Positions 38,153 to 47,823 of a DNA stretch of 64,000 bases are shown in pieces. A model generated the notes under the pieces. The model was given only the letters and a program-made list of their open reading frames with translations. It was not told the DNA's origin and ran no database searches. Both the position numbers and the translations under genes were made by a program. The stretch lies in the NCBI RefSeq assembly GCF_000238395.3, contig NZ_CP011025.1, positions 868,001-932,000 on the forward strand. Direction: 5' to 3'. Source of the DNA: Pseudoalteromonas arctica A 37-1-2. Lineage in GTDB: Bacteria > Pseudomonadota > Gammaproteobacteria > Enterobacterales > Alteromonadaceae. The first letter of the stretch is position 1. The number at the start of each line of letters is the position of its first letter.

Positions 38153-38304
38153 AGTCACCGTTTATGCTACTGACAGCATTTTGATTTGATGTTACAACTA
38201 CACTAACTATAACCTTAAACCCCACCTGATGGCGAATTTAGTGTTGAGAATACCAGTTATGATATGCCAATTATCAGGAAAATAAAAATAAACACGGAGA
38301 TCCC

Positions 38305-39333
38305 ATGTCGCAAATCAACATGGCACAGCAAGCTGCTGAGCAACCATTACAACACTTAACTCTAAATAAATGGTTTAGCTATAGTGGTGGTGTATTTACA
38401 CCTCTTGATTATATACCAAACAAAGCATTAGGGTTATTTAGCATCGCATTTGCGGGTGATTTTGAAGAAAAACACATTGTTAGCATTATTGATTTTTTAG
38501 CTATGCATAACCAAACCGTCACTGCTATATGCCAATATCAACCAGATTTAGGGTTAGCTCCAGCACTGTGTTTTTACGCGCAAAACTCCGATCAAGCTAT
38601 AAACCCGTTAGTACTACAAGAGTTTTCAAACACTCTAGATTGTCAATTAGTGCAAGTTGCTACTGCGCCTAATTTATATGAGCCTGGTTTATTGGTTATG
38701 GATATGGATTCAACTGCAATAACTATTGAGTGCATAGACGAAATAGCACGGCTTGCGGATGTTTACGACGAAGTTGCCTCTGTAACCGCACTTGCAATGG
38801 CGGGTAAACTTGATTTTAGCGAGAGTTTAAATCAGCGTGTAGCTAAACTGGCTGGTATTGAAAAAAGCTTAATTGAAGAACTAAAAAGTGCATTGCCACT
38901 CATGCCGGGTATTAAAGTGCTGTGTCAAATTCTAAAACAGCATGACTGGTATTTAGCAATTGCATCAGGTGGTTTTGTACCGTTTGCAGAGCGCGTTCAA
39001 GAGCTTATTAATTTAGATGAAGTGCACGCTAATGTACTCGAATTTAAAGACGATAAACTAACAGGTAAAGTACTGGGTACAATTGTAGATGCACAACAAA
39101 AAGCAATTATTCTAGAGTCGTTACAACATAAACTAGGGCTTGAGAAGTCGCAAACAGTTGCTATTGGCGATGGCGCAAACGATTTAATCATGATGGCTAA
39201 AGCTGGCCTAGGTGTAGCAGTGCATGGCAAACCTAAAGTAGTTGAGCAAGCACAAGCGGCTATTTGTGAAGGGTCATTATTGCAATTGCTGTATATGTTG
39301 GCTATTCCGTTAGATAGAGAGCCCGCTCTTTAA
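38305..39333 (+). CDS. serB: Phosphoserine phosphatase
   Basis: This HAD-family enzyme makes serine from phosphoserine. The catalytic motif is 'MDMDSTAITIECIDE' with the DxDST nucleophile, then 'LPLMPGI', 'IASGGFVPF' and 'IGDGANDLIMM'. An N-terminal extension of about 120 residues precedes the HAD domain, as in other gammaproteobacterial SerB. CGGAGATCCC gives a good ribosome site. Confidence 0.96.
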   Translation: MSQINMAQQAAEQPLQHLTLNKWFSYSGGVFTPLDYIPNKALGLFSIAFAGDFEEKHIVSIIDFLAMHNQTVTAICQYQPDLGLAPALCFYAQNSDQAINPLVLQEFSNTLDCQLVQVATAPNLYEPGLLVMDMDSTAITIECIDEIARLADVYDEVASVTALAMAGKLDFSESLNQRVAKLAGIEKSLIEELKSALPLMPGIKVLCQILKQHDWYLAIASGGFVPFAERVQELINLDEVHANVLEFKDDKLTGKVLGTIVDAQQKAIILESLQHKLGLEKSQTVAIGDGANDLIMMAKAGLGVAVHGKPKVVEQAQAAICEGSLLQLLYMLAIPLDREPAL

Positions 39334-39343
39334 AGTTGTTTAA

Positions 39344-39372
39344 GTTAAACCGCTTAGCGTAAGCGGTTTAAC
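39344..39372. terminator. Hairpin shared by serB and the PilZ-protein gene ends
   Basis: GTTAAACCGCTTA-GCG-TAAGCGGTTTAAC is a near-perfect palindrome between convergent genes. The stop of the leftward gene (39354-39356) lies inside the stem, so the last codons of that gene double as hairpin. There is only a short T run on either side. Confidence 0.6.
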
Positions 39373-41831
39373 CAAATTAGTTTACGGCGGCCCATTTGTT
39401 CAACTTGCTCTTTTTTAAGCTCTAAATGGCTTAGAGCTTCTTCAGTTATATCTACTACGTCCCCCACGCCTGCAACAGCCCATAATGCTTCTTCTAAATC
39501 TTTTGCTTTATGCATTGCATATTGGCTTACGTATTTAAGCTCATTAGATAGGTAGTCAGTATCGGGGCGACCTGTGCGCGAAATATACAAACGCATCACA
39601 AATATAAGTTGTGATGTAATGCCTTTACTAATTTGTTTATAAAAGCTTGAGTAGTCTTCACCTAAAGCGCATTGGCTAACAATAGCCTCTTCAATTTTGC
39701 CCTTACGAGGGTCGAAATTAATAGCGAGTGTAAAAGCAAGCGGTGCATCTTGGCGACTGCGATCTTTAATATTAGGCGTTATTACATTAATAATTTGCTC
39801 TTCGGTAAGAATACTCGAAAAGTCAGTTTTGTTACCTAATAAGCCAAAGTTTTGCAAAATAACATGCATAGGACTGGCGTATAAGCCATAACCAATTGCA
39901 CCTGTTTTAAAGTGTGCAGCTTCTTTGTGTAAATACAGCGGAAATTGGCATACACTTTTTGTAACCATATTTCTAAGTGCGGTAGATAAGCCTTCTACTT
40001 TTGGCGCTTCTTCAGATACTTTAAGTTTGTCTTTATTCCCTTCTATTAACTGAGTGAAAAAAGTCACGCCAGCATGGGGTAAATCAGCAACACGATTCGC
40101 TTTTAGGTTAATAGTAGTGAATGACTTACTAATGGCCATTATTTCGTACTTTAGTTCGCTAAGTTTATGCTTTTTAGTTATTTTTTGAAGCTCAGGAAAT
40201 GTTAAAAGTACTATATCACCTTTTTTAAATGTGACTGGTTGCTCGCACTCTAATTGCAAACCCATTACAGAAAAGTCACGTGTATAACCGTTAAATACTT
40301 CATCATTAATAGTGACGCTAACCGGTGTTTTATAAAGGTAGCGCTTATGCGAGCGTAAATTTACGTATTCAAGTGGCACAATATCTAAATAAGGTGGCGT
40401 TTTATGTTTTGCGTGGCCAAAATGTTTAAGCTGATTTACTAACGCTTTATCAAAAGTAAGTTGTTTATAATCTGCTTGCTCTGTTTTATTGCCAATACTT
40501 GTAAGTACAACAATATATTTAACGTCTTTTATAAGGCCTTTAACTCGAGGGGAAGGCGGCTTGTTGAGTTTTTCAATATTAGCGCCAGCACTATTAGGTA
40601 ATGAAAGCGGTATAAAAGAATCATCTGGATGACTTGGCATTATTTGTATTTTAAAGCACTGCCAACTTTCTTTTTGGCTACCAAAACCTAAAAATAGATC
40701 ACGTAATTTAGGGTTATTATTTAGCTCAGTTCGTGTCGCAGAGTAATAGTAAATTTTACCCGATGATATATGTGTAAATGTATAGAGGTAATCTTCTTTG
40801 ACCGCGGTAATTTGGGTTAGTAATTGTGTAATGCGCTGATGATTGAGTATATTGTACAAACACGGTGTTTTTCTTTCATCGGTAAAATAGCGCTGGATAA
40901 AAATATTATTTTCAGTAGTAAGGCTAAGGCTTGGGTAATACTGTTCATCTTTTTTGCTTAAAAATACATATAAAGACGTTACACGAGGGATGTAGTATTG
41001 CTCATATCCCTTTGATACTACAGCATCGAGCGTGTTATCTAAATTTACTTTATAACGACGTTTATTACCGTGAATAAAGCTTTCTAAAAAGTCATTAAAG
41101 GCATCGTTATTTTCGATATAAGTGCGTTTTAAGCGAATGTGGTTGTATTCACGAGAGATATTTTCAACGGCAACAACTTCGTATTGAATACCGTTTTTTA
41201 GGCCAAGTTCAAAGTCTTGTTCAAGGCCTACCAAGCGCATTGCTATTAGTTCACCTTTTTTTATAGAGTAGCGCGTTGCAAGCTTAACTTTACAACCGCT
41301 TAAAGATATATCTGAGGTGCTAGCAGCAATGTTCTTTTTATCTTTGTAATCAATAGTTACTTTTATTGAGTAATTCATCCGTTCTTCACGGCGGCTCTCG
41401 TAAGAGGCAAACTTAATTACTTCAGTGCTTAAGTTACTTTCTGATTCTTGTAGTTCTGATTTTTCGGCGGCTTGTTTTTGTAATACGCGGTGGTTATTTT
41501 CTGTATTCATTACGGCTTCGTAAACGGCTAGGGTATATTCACCATGCTGTTTAAGTGCTTTTTCAAACACTTCAATGGCTGTGTCATCCATAAAGTGCTG
41601 TTTGCCGTTATGCTCATACGGTTTTACTTGGCCCGTCACTAATCCACGAAGATCAACAAAGCGTGCCACTGGCTGAGATAAGCGTGACATTTCCATTTTC
41701 ATCAAAAATTGCTCAGGTTTGGTTAACCCAGCGGTTTTTGATTTGAAAATTAGGTCAAATTTAGCATTGCCTAAATATGTTTTTAACTCATTCACGAGGT
41801 CTTCGTGTTTGAGCATTATGTCATCAGCCAT
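39354..41831 (-). CDS. Large protein with two PilZ domains
   Basis: This is an 825-residue cytoplasmic protein with no signal peptide or membrane helix. Two PilZ domains carry the c-di-GMP motifs: the first at about 146-245 (RxxxR in 'SRREERMNY', D-x-S-x-x-G in 'TSDISLSGCKV'), the second at about 490-590 ('RSHKRYLYK', 'RDFSVMGLQL'). Both sets are intact, so it probably binds c-di-GMP at two sites. The remaining regions (1-145, 250-485, 600-825) show no domain I recognise. It may be an effector for the signal made by enzymes such as the GAF-GGDEF protein in this window. Confidence 0.88.
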   Translation of the reverse strand: MADDIMLKHEDLVNELKTYLGNAKFDLIFKSKTAGLTKPEQFLMKMEMSRLSQPVARFVDLRGLVTGQVKPYEHNGKQHFMDDTAIEVFEKALKQHGEYTLAVYEAVMNTENNHRVLQKQAAEKSELQESESNLSTEVIKFASYESRREERMNYSIKVTIDYKDKKNIAASTSDISLSGCKVKLATRYSIKKGELIAMRLVGLEQDFELGLKNGIQYEVVAVENISREYNHIRLKRTYIENNDAFNDFLESFIHGNKRRYKVNLDNTLDAVVSKGYEQYYIPRVTSLYVFLSKKDEQYYPSLSLTTENNIFIQRYFTDERKTPCLYNILNHQRITQLLTQITAVKEDYLYTFTHISSGKIYYYSATRTELNNNPKLRDLFLGFGSQKESWQCFKIQIMPSHPDDSFIPLSLPNSAGANIEKLNKPPSPRVKGLIKDVKYIVVLTSIGNKTEQADYKQLTFDKALVNQLKHFGHAKHKTPPYLDIVPLEYVNLRSHKRYLYKTPVSVTINDEVFNGYTRDFSVMGLQLECEQPVTFKKGDIVLLTFPELQKITKKHKLSELKYEIMAISKSFTTINLKANRVADLPHAGVTFFTQLIEGNKDKLKVSEEAPKVEGLSTALRNMVTKSVCQFPLYLHKEAAHFKTGAIGYGLYASPMHVILQNFGLLGNKTDFSSILTEEQIINVITPNIKDRSRQDAPLAFTLAINFDPRKGKIEEAIVSQCALGEDYSSFYKQISKGITSQLIFVMRLYISRTGRPDTDYLSNELKYVSQYAMHKAKDLEEALWAVAGVGDVVDITEEALSHLELKKEQVEQMGRRKLIWLNRLR

Positions 41832-42193
41832 TTATAAAACCATCACCGTCTAATTGAAAAAGTAGGTATACTGTTAAGTTCATTAATTAGAAGTTCAATA
41901 AACGTTAAATCGCGCTATGTTATTAATATAGGTACAATTATTTTAGTTACTACTGTTTAGCTCTTGTTATTATGTGTTATATGCCATTTTGTTGGCAAGT
42001 TACTTTAAACTATTTCAAAGCAAAAAGTATGCCCTAAATTATAGCTAAAAAGAAACACCATGTGTATTTAATGATTGTGACGCTAGATTTTTACGCAGGC
42101 AAGAGTTTGTTGCTAAGTAAATGCTTGAAGTGGCAAAATAAGTTATTAACAGTAAATGTTTTTAAAATTAGAGAATCGTAGATAAGGTTATAA
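41832..42193. other. Divergent intergenic region, PilZ gene and radA
   Basis: About 360 AT-rich bases that must hold the promoters of both divergent genes. I find no coding frame and no clear palindrome or repeat. Confidence 0.5.
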
Positions 42194-43579
42194 ATGACTA
42201 AAGCGGCAAAAATAGAGTTTGTGTGTACAGAATGTGGCATGAACTACCCACGTTGGCAGGGTCAATGCCGCTGCGGTGCGTGGAACACATTAGCAGAATT
42301 TAAACCTTCAGCAGGGCAGAGTAAAAAAGCGTCAGTTCGAGCAAGTGTAGGTGGTTATGCTGGCGGTGCTGGTGGCGGCTCTAAAAAAATTAATGATATT
42401 GCTACGTCAGAGGCAGAAAAACAGCTGACAGAAATTGGCGAGCTCGATCGTGTGCTAAGCGGTGGTGTAACTACCGGCTCTGTTAATATAATTTCGGGTG
42501 ATCCAGGTGCTGGTAAAACAACATTGCTATCTGACTTAGTGGCGAGAATGTCACAACGTATGCCATCACTTTACTGTACGGCCGAGGAGTCATTATCGCA
42601 GTTTAAAAACAGGGTAAATCGTTTAAAGTTAAACTATAACCCTGACGAGCTTTATTTACTTTCAGAAACCAGTGTTGAAACCATCATTGAAGAGCTCGAG
42701 AAAAATAAAATTAAGTTTGCTGTTATTGACTCTATTCAAGCGGTTGTAACCGAAACTGCAAATGGTAGCCCAGGTTCCCCTTCGCAAGTAAAAAGCGCCG
42801 CCCAAGCATTGACTCAATACTGTAAGCAAAATGATGTAACCATGTTCATTATTGCTCATGTAAATAAAAATAACGAAATAGCAGGTCCTCAAACACTTGT
42901 ACATATTGTCGATGCGCTTTTACACATAGACACCAACGATGGGCAAATACGAACCCTTAGGGCAAATAAAAACCGCTTTGGTGATATAGATACCGTTGGC
43001 ATTTTTAAAATGTGCGAACGCGGTATGTTGAGTGTTGATAACCCGAGCGAAATATTTTTATCGGGGTCTACAACCGACTCGCCAGGCTCTACAATTACCT
43101 GTATCCGTAAAGGTAATCGAAATTTACTACTTGAAATTCAGTGTTTAACGACCGAAACCGAGGCGGAATTTCCGCAGCGTGTTTGCGTTGGTTTAAACAT
43201 GAACCGCATAAAAATGCTGACTGGCATATTACGAAAACACACTAAAACCAAAATATTCCACGATACGTTTTTTAATATTGTGGGTGGCCTAAGAATAGAT
43301 GAAACAGAAACTTGTATTGATTTAGCATTAGTAACCGCGTTACTTAGCAGCTTAAACGAATTTGTTGTGCCTCGTACCACGTGTATTATGGGTGAGCTTA
43401 GCTTAAATGGCGATGTACGCCCAATTGACAGTGGAGTACCACGTGTTAAAGAAGCGGCACAACATGGTTTTACAGAAATATATATTCCATTTCGTAATTA
43501 CCATAAGTCGATGGAAGGGCTGGGCGCTAAAATTACCCCAGTTAAAACAGTACATGAGTTGCTTAGTTTAATTAATTAA
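42194..43579 (+). CDS. radA: DNA repair protein RadA
   Basis: This RecA-like branch-migration ATPase (Sms) acts in recombinational repair. It has an N-terminal zinc finger, a RecA core with Walker A 'GDPGAGKTT', the RadA-specific 'KNRFG' in 'RANKNRFGDIDTVGIF', and a C-terminal Lon-protease-like domain ('GGLRIDETETCIDLALV'). It has 461 residues. The finger reads 'CTECG...GQCRCGAW', so the second pair is CxC where most RadA proteins have CxxC. AAGG lies upstream of the ATG. Confidence 0.96.
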   Translation: MTKAAKIEFVCTECGMNYPRWQGQCRCGAWNTLAEFKPSAGQSKKASVRASVGGYAGGAGGGSKKINDIATSEAEKQLTEIGELDRVLSGGVTTGSVNIISGDPGAGKTTLLSDLVARMSQRMPSLYCTAEESLSQFKNRVNRLKLNYNPDELYLLSETSVETIIEELEKNKIKFAVIDSIQAVVTETANGSPGSPSQVKSAAQALTQYCKQNDVTMFIIAHVNKNNEIAGPQTLVHIVDALLHIDTNDGQIRTLRANKNRFGDIDTVGIFKMCERGMLSVDNPSEIFLSGSTTDSPGSTITCIRKGNRNLLLEIQCLTTETEAEFPQRVCVGLNMNRIKMLTGILRKHTKTKIFHDTFFNIVGGLRIDETETCIDLALVTALLSSLNEFVVPRTTCIMGELSLNGDVRPIDSGVPRVKEAAQHGFTEIYIPFRNYHKSMEGLGAKITPVKTVHELLSLIN

Positions 43580-43654
43580 TACTTACGGGTGTTAATGTGT
43601 AATGTTACTCTTAATAAAACTCGGTTTACACAAAGAATAGAATAAGGAAATAAC

Positions 43655-44587
43655 ATGAAAAAGTTAGTAATAGTTGCAGCGATTGTAGCTGTGGGCGTTG
43701 GTGGCGTGAGCTATGCAAATTATGTAGCTACACAAGAAGTGCGTGCAGAAGTAGATAAGCAACTTGCTTTAGTAAGCGAGCAAACTGGCGCTACATTTAA
43801 ATACGCTGGTTTATCGGCAAGTGTTATTTCAAAAAGCGTAGAAATAACAAACATGGAAGTAATAAGCCCAGAGGGCGACAATGTTGCTAATATTCAAAGC
43901 ATTGAAATAACAGGTTACGAGCCAGATAAAATATCACCGCATACATCATTTGATGTAAAAAGCTTTCAGTTTGATAAAGATTTTGTTTCAAAATTACCTG
44001 CTGATACAAACGAAATGCTCGCGTCGGCAAGTTACGACTTACATTCATCACTTGATTACGATGAAGAGTCTGGCAATAGTGATGTAGTAGTTAAGCTTGA
44101 TGCAAAAGACATTGTTAGTTTTAATATGGATATGGGCTTGGCTAATTCAAAAGCATTAATGGATGCTTCATTAGCGATTAGTAAAGCGCAGCAAGAAGCG
44201 GGTAACCAGCCACTTACTTATGAGCAAGAGTTACAGCAGCAAACACTTGTTATGCAAGCAATGAGTAAGTTAGAGCCGCGCAATGTTAGCTTTGCCTTAA
44301 ATAACCAAGGTAAGTTAAAAGACTTACTATCAAGTGAGCTTGAAAAGCAAGGCATGACGCTAGAGCAAATGGAAATGATGTTAGAGCAACAGTTACAACA
44401 AGCTCCTGTAACTGAAAATATTGCAGAGGCTTTAACTAGCTTTGCTAAAGGTTTAAATTCATTCAGTGTGTCTGCAAAGCTACCTGAAGGTAAAACTATG
44501 ATGGAAATTAACCAACAAGTTATGATGCTAGTAGGGCAACCTGAAGAGCTAGTTAAGTTTATTAACTTAGAAGTTAAAGGTGATTAA
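43655..44587 (+). CDS. Hypothetical exported or membrane-anchored protein
   Basis: I do not recognise this protein. An N-terminal hydrophobic segment (LVIVAAIVAVGVGGVSYAN) is a signal peptide or anchor. The 290-residue body alternates short beta strands ('EITNMEVISPEGDNVANIQSIEI' type, reminiscent of AsmA/YdgA-like periplasmic proteins) and a Gln/Met-rich helical region at about 185-265. A perfect bidirectional terminator follows. It lies 75 bases after radA but shows no functional link. Confidence 0.72.
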   Translation: MKKLVIVAAIVAVGVGGVSYANYVATQEVRAEVDKQLALVSEQTGATFKYAGLSASVISKSVEITNMEVISPEGDNVANIQSIEITGYEPDKISPHTSFDVKSFQFDKDFVSKLPADTNEMLASASYDLHSSLDYDEESGNSDVVVKLDAKDIVSFNMDMGLANSKALMDASLAISKAQQEAGNQPLTYEQELQQQTLVMQAMSKLEPRNVSFALNNQGKLKDLLSSELEKQGMTLEQMEMMLEQQLQQAPVTENIAEALTSFAKGLNSFSVSAKLPEGKTMMEINQQVMMLVGQPEELVKFINLEVKGD

Positions 44588-44603
44588 GCCTTAGTTTTGT
44601 ATT

Positions 44604-44631
44604 AATAAAGGCGCCAATTGGCGCCTTTATT
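44604..44631. terminator. Bidirectional terminator, 28-bp perfect palindrome
   Basis: AATAAAGGCGCC-AATT-GGCGCCTTTATT lies between the convergent ends of the exported-protein gene and argE and can end both transcripts. Confidence 0.85.
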
Positions 44632-44652
44632 ATTTTGTGTTGTTATAAGCAG

Positions 44653-45813
44653 TTAGTAACTCTGATTGCTAAAGCAGTTTGCTTTTATGATATTGGTGAT
44701 TATTTGTTGTGATGGTTTTATTTTTTCCATCGCTAAAAACTCATCAGGCTGATGCGCTTGGTTAATTGAGCCTGGGCCCATTACGATTGTTTCACAACCG
44801 AGTTGCTGGATAAACGGCGCTTCAGTGCAATAATTTACCGCGACCGCTTTCTGCCCCGCTATTTTTTCAGCCATTTTAACTAAAGCACTGTCGGTGCTAC
44901 CACTAAATGCCGGGATTGGTTCATGTAAATCAATAACGCTCACCGCATTTGGGTATTGCTGATTTATCTCTTTTGTTGCATCAAGCACTAATGCTTGTAG
45001 TTCTTGTACACTTAAACCTGGTAATGGGCGCATATCTATATGCATTTCACAGCAACCACAAATTCTATTCGCATTATCGCCACCATGAATATTACCTAAG
45101 TTTAATGTTGGATAAGGAATTTTAAAGTGATTTATTGAATACTTATGCTTTAATTGCTCTTTTAAGATCATCAATTTTGTAATCACTTTATGTATTACTT
45201 CAATGGCGTTAAGGCCACGTTCGGGATCTGAGCTATGCCCAGAGCGACCAACCACTCTTATTGCTGTACTCATATGGCCCTTGTGCATAAATACTGGCGT
45301 CATATCAGTAGGTTCGCCAATTATACAGCGTGCAGGTTTTAAATTAGGGTGCTTACATATTTGCTGTGCACCTGCCATAGTTGTTTCTTCATCGGCAGTG
45401 GCGAGTATTAAAATAGGTTGAGTTTGCTGCTTTTCATCAAGTTCACTAATCGCTTGTAATACAAAAGCAAAAAAACCTTTCATATCAATGCTTCCTAGCC
45501 CGTACAATTTATTGTCGAGTTCAGTAAGTTTAAACGGATTGTGGTTCCAGCGGCTGTCATCAAAAGGCACTGTATCCGTGTGGCCCGCAAGCATTAACCC
45601 GCCATCGCCTTTTCCACGCTTTGCTAATAAATTAAAGCGGCCTTTACCTCCTTCTAATTCAATAATTTCACACGTAAAACCGAGTGTTTCGCACCACCTC
45701 GCAAGGAGTTCAATTACGTTTTTATTGCTCATACACAAGCTGTCTTCAATTGCACTAATAGAAGGGGCTGCAATCAATTGTTGATACATAGAAATAAAGG
45801 AAGGCAAAGGCAT
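44653..45813 (-). CDS. argE: Acetylornithine deacetylase
   Basis: This M20-family zinc hydrolase removes acetate from N-acetylornithine in arginine synthesis. The metal ligands are visible in 'LAGHTDTVPFD', 'GSIDMKGFFA', 'ATADEETTMAG' with the catalytic Glu pair, and 'NQAHQPDEF'. I use the ATG at 45813 (386 residues), seven bases after GGA, and not the TTG upstream. It is divergent from argCBFGH(A), the classical gammaproteobacterial layout, with an ARG box in between. Confidence 0.96.
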   Translation of the reverse strand: MPLPSFISMYQQLIAAPSISAIEDSLCMSNKNVIELLARWCETLGFTCEIIELEGGKGRFNLLAKRGKGDGGLMLAGHTDTVPFDDSRWNHNPFKLTELDNKLYGLGSIDMKGFFAFVLQAISELDEKQQTQPILILATADEETTMAGAQQICKHPNLKPARCIIGEPTDMTPVFMHKGHMSTAIRVVGRSGHSSDPERGLNAIEVIHKVITKLMILKEQLKHKYSINHFKIPYPTLNLGNIHGGDNANRICGCCEMHIDMRPLPGLSVQELQALVLDATKEINQQYPNAVSVIDLHEPIPAFSGSTDSALVKMAEKIAGQKAVAVNYCTEAPFIQQLGCETIVMGPGSINQAHQPDEFLAMEKIKPSQQIITNIIKANCFSNQSY

Positions 45814-45869
45814 AAAAAAATCCAAAATTATTATTCAATTTAATTGCATAACAATATAAAAGTATTTAT

Positions 45870-45887
45870 GATGAATATCAATTCACT
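45870..45887. promoter_or_regulatory. ARG box (ArgR operator) between argE and argC
   Basis: GATGAATATCAATTCACT contains both perfect ArgR half-sites, TGAAT and ATTCA, with the correct 4-bp AT-rich spacer. It lies between the divergent arginine genes, so ArgR with arginine could repress both directions. A second, weaker box 3 bp away (as in E. coli) is not convincing by eye. Confidence 0.8.
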
Positions 45888-46037
45888 TTTTAAGCATAAA
45901 TATATTAAAGTAAAGCTATGAAAATAATGCGACGATAATCTACAAATTCATTAAATTAAGTCTTAATTTAGCGTCTTAGCTAGTTTAAGCGAACAACATA
46001 TATATTTAGCAGTAAATTTTAAAATAACGAGTAATCA

Positions 46038-47048
46038 ATGAATGTAGTTATTATTGGCGCAAGCGGTTATAGCGGCGCAGAGTTAGCAAGCTTAGTTGCT
46101 AATCATCCAAACCTTACCTTAACAGGCTGTTATGTATCTGAGGGTAGCTTAGATAAAAATAAATTACTAAGTGATTTATACCCAGAGCACCTTGGCTTAC
46201 TAGATTGTCCTTTACTTCCTCTTAGTGCATCAGCTTTTGATGACATTCAAAGTGATGCTGATTATGTATGCTTATGTACCGATCACAAAGTAAGTGTTGA
46301 TTTAGCGCCTCAATTTTTAGCTATGGGTAAAAAAGTATTTGATTTATCTGGTGGCTATCGCCTAGCAAATAATGATGATTACGTTACTTACTATGGTTTT
46401 GAGCATCAACACCCAGAGCTTTTAAATGAAGCGGCTTACGGTTTAGCAGAGTGGAACCATGATGCTATCGCTAACGCAAAGCTAATTGCTGTTGCAGGCT
46501 GTTACCCAACAGCGGCGCTCAATGCACTTAAACCGCTTAAACAAGCAGGCTTATTGAGCAGCGAAAGTATTATTATTAATGCCGTTTCGGGTGTTACGGG
46601 TGCCGGGCGTAAAGCGAGTGTAGGAACACATTTTTGTGAGGTATCGCTTGCACCTTATGGTTTGTTTAACCATCGCCACGGTCCTGAAATTGAACAACAC
46701 CTTGGCCACAAAGTATTATTTACACCGCATCTAGGTAGCTTTGCGCGCGGTATTTTAGAAACTATTTATGTACAACTTAAGCCAGGCGTTACCAAGGAAA
46801 ACGTTGCATCTGCTTATCAAGTGCTTGCTAACGAACCATTAATTCGTTTGTTAGGCGATAAAATACCGTCAATTAAAGGTGTTGCTAAGCAACCATTTGT
46901 TGATATTGGTTGGCAGCAACAAGGCACGCAGTTAATTGTAATGTCTGCCATTGATAACTTATTAAAAGGCGCTGCTGGACAAGCTTTGCAGTGTATTAAT
47001 ATTTCTATGAATTTAGATCACACTACGGGCTTAAAAGGAGCGTTTTAA
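46038..47048 (+). CDS. argC: N-acetyl-gamma-glutamyl-phosphate reductase
   Basis: It reduces acetylglutamyl phosphate with NADPH in arginine synthesis. The N-terminal nucleotide-binding motif is 'IIGASGYSGAELASL', the active Cys is in 'VAGCYPTAALNAL', and the His region is 'PHLGSFARGI'. It has 336 residues. It is the first gene of a tight operon: argB begins on the next base after its stop. Confidence 0.97.
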   Translation: MNVVIIGASGYSGAELASLVANHPNLTLTGCYVSEGSLDKNKLLSDLYPEHLGLLDCPLLPLSASAFDDIQSDADYVCLCTDHKVSVDLAPQFLAMGKKVFDLSGGYRLANNDDYVTYYGFEHQHPELLNEAAYGLAEWNHDAIANAKLIAVAGCYPTAALNALKPLKQAGLLSSESIIINAVSGVTGAGRKASVGTHFCEVSLAPYGLFNHRHGPEIEQHLGHKVLFTPHLGSFARGILETIYVQLKPGVTKENVASAYQVLANEPLIRLLGDKIPSIKGVAKQPFVDIGWQQQGTQLIVMSAIDNLLKGAAGQALQCINISMNLDHTTGLKGAF

Positions 47049-47816
47049 ATGAGTAAAAAAACGTGGGTTATTAAACTCGGTGGTGCAGTACTTAATACAG
47101 AAAATGCAGCAAAAGCGTTATTTGACGTGCTAAGCGAGCAAAAAAATGATGAGTTTGTCATTGTTCATGGCGGTGGTTCTTTAGTAGATACATGGCTAAA
47201 GCAAGCGGGTTTTGCTAGTGCTAAACACCAAGGTTTACGTATTAGTCCAGCAGAGCAAATGCCTTATATAGTGGGTGCGCTTGCAGGTTGCGCTAATAAA
47301 CAATTAATGACTCAAGCTATAAGCGCAGGGCATAAGCCTGTCGGCTTAAGTCTTTTTGAGGCGGGTGTGACTGCAACCCAAAAATTAAAAGCGCTTTGCT
47401 TAGTAGGTAAATGCACAAGTAACGACGATTCTATCATCAATGATTTACTTAGAATTTCTCGTTTACCTATTGTTAGCTCTATCTGCTTTGATGAACAAGG
47501 CTTGTGGTACAACGTAAATGCAGATGAAGCTGCAGCGGCTATTGCCAGTAATTTAAATGCAGAACTAATTTTTATGACGGATGTAGAAGCGGTACTTGAC
47601 GCAAATAAACAACCGTTACATCAACTTGACACAAAACACATTGATACTTTAATTACAGATGGAGTAATTGTGGGCGGGATGGAGGTCAAAGTTAAGACCA
47701 GCCTTCACGCTGCCCAACATTTACGACGCGGTGTGTATATTTCCAGCTGGCAAAAGCCAGAAAATTTAACTGCTCTGCTGCAAGGCGAGCATGTCGGAAC
47801 AAAGATTACACCATAG
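47049..47816 (+). CDS. argB: Acetylglutamate kinase
   Basis: It phosphorylates N-acetylglutamate. The amino-acid kinase fold starts 'VIKLGGAVL', followed by 'VIVHGGGSLVD' (substrate loop), 'NVNADEAAAAIAS' and 'GGMEVKVKTSLHA'. It has 255 residues, the short gammaproteobacterial form. An AAAAGGAGC ribosome site lies within the end of argC. Confidence 0.97.
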   Translation: MSKKTWVIKLGGAVLNTENAAKALFDVLSEQKNDEFVIVHGGGSLVDTWLKQAGFASAKHQGLRISPAEQMPYIVGALAGCANKQLMTQAISAGHKPVGLSLFEAGVTATQKLKALCLVGKCTSNDDSIINDLLRISRLPIVSSICFDEQGLWYNVNADEAAAAIASNLNAELIFMTDVEAVLDANKQPLHQLDTKHIDTLITDGVIVGGMEVKVKTSLHAAQHLRRGVYISSWQKPENLTALLQGEHVGTKITP

Positions 47817-47823
47817 GTTTATT

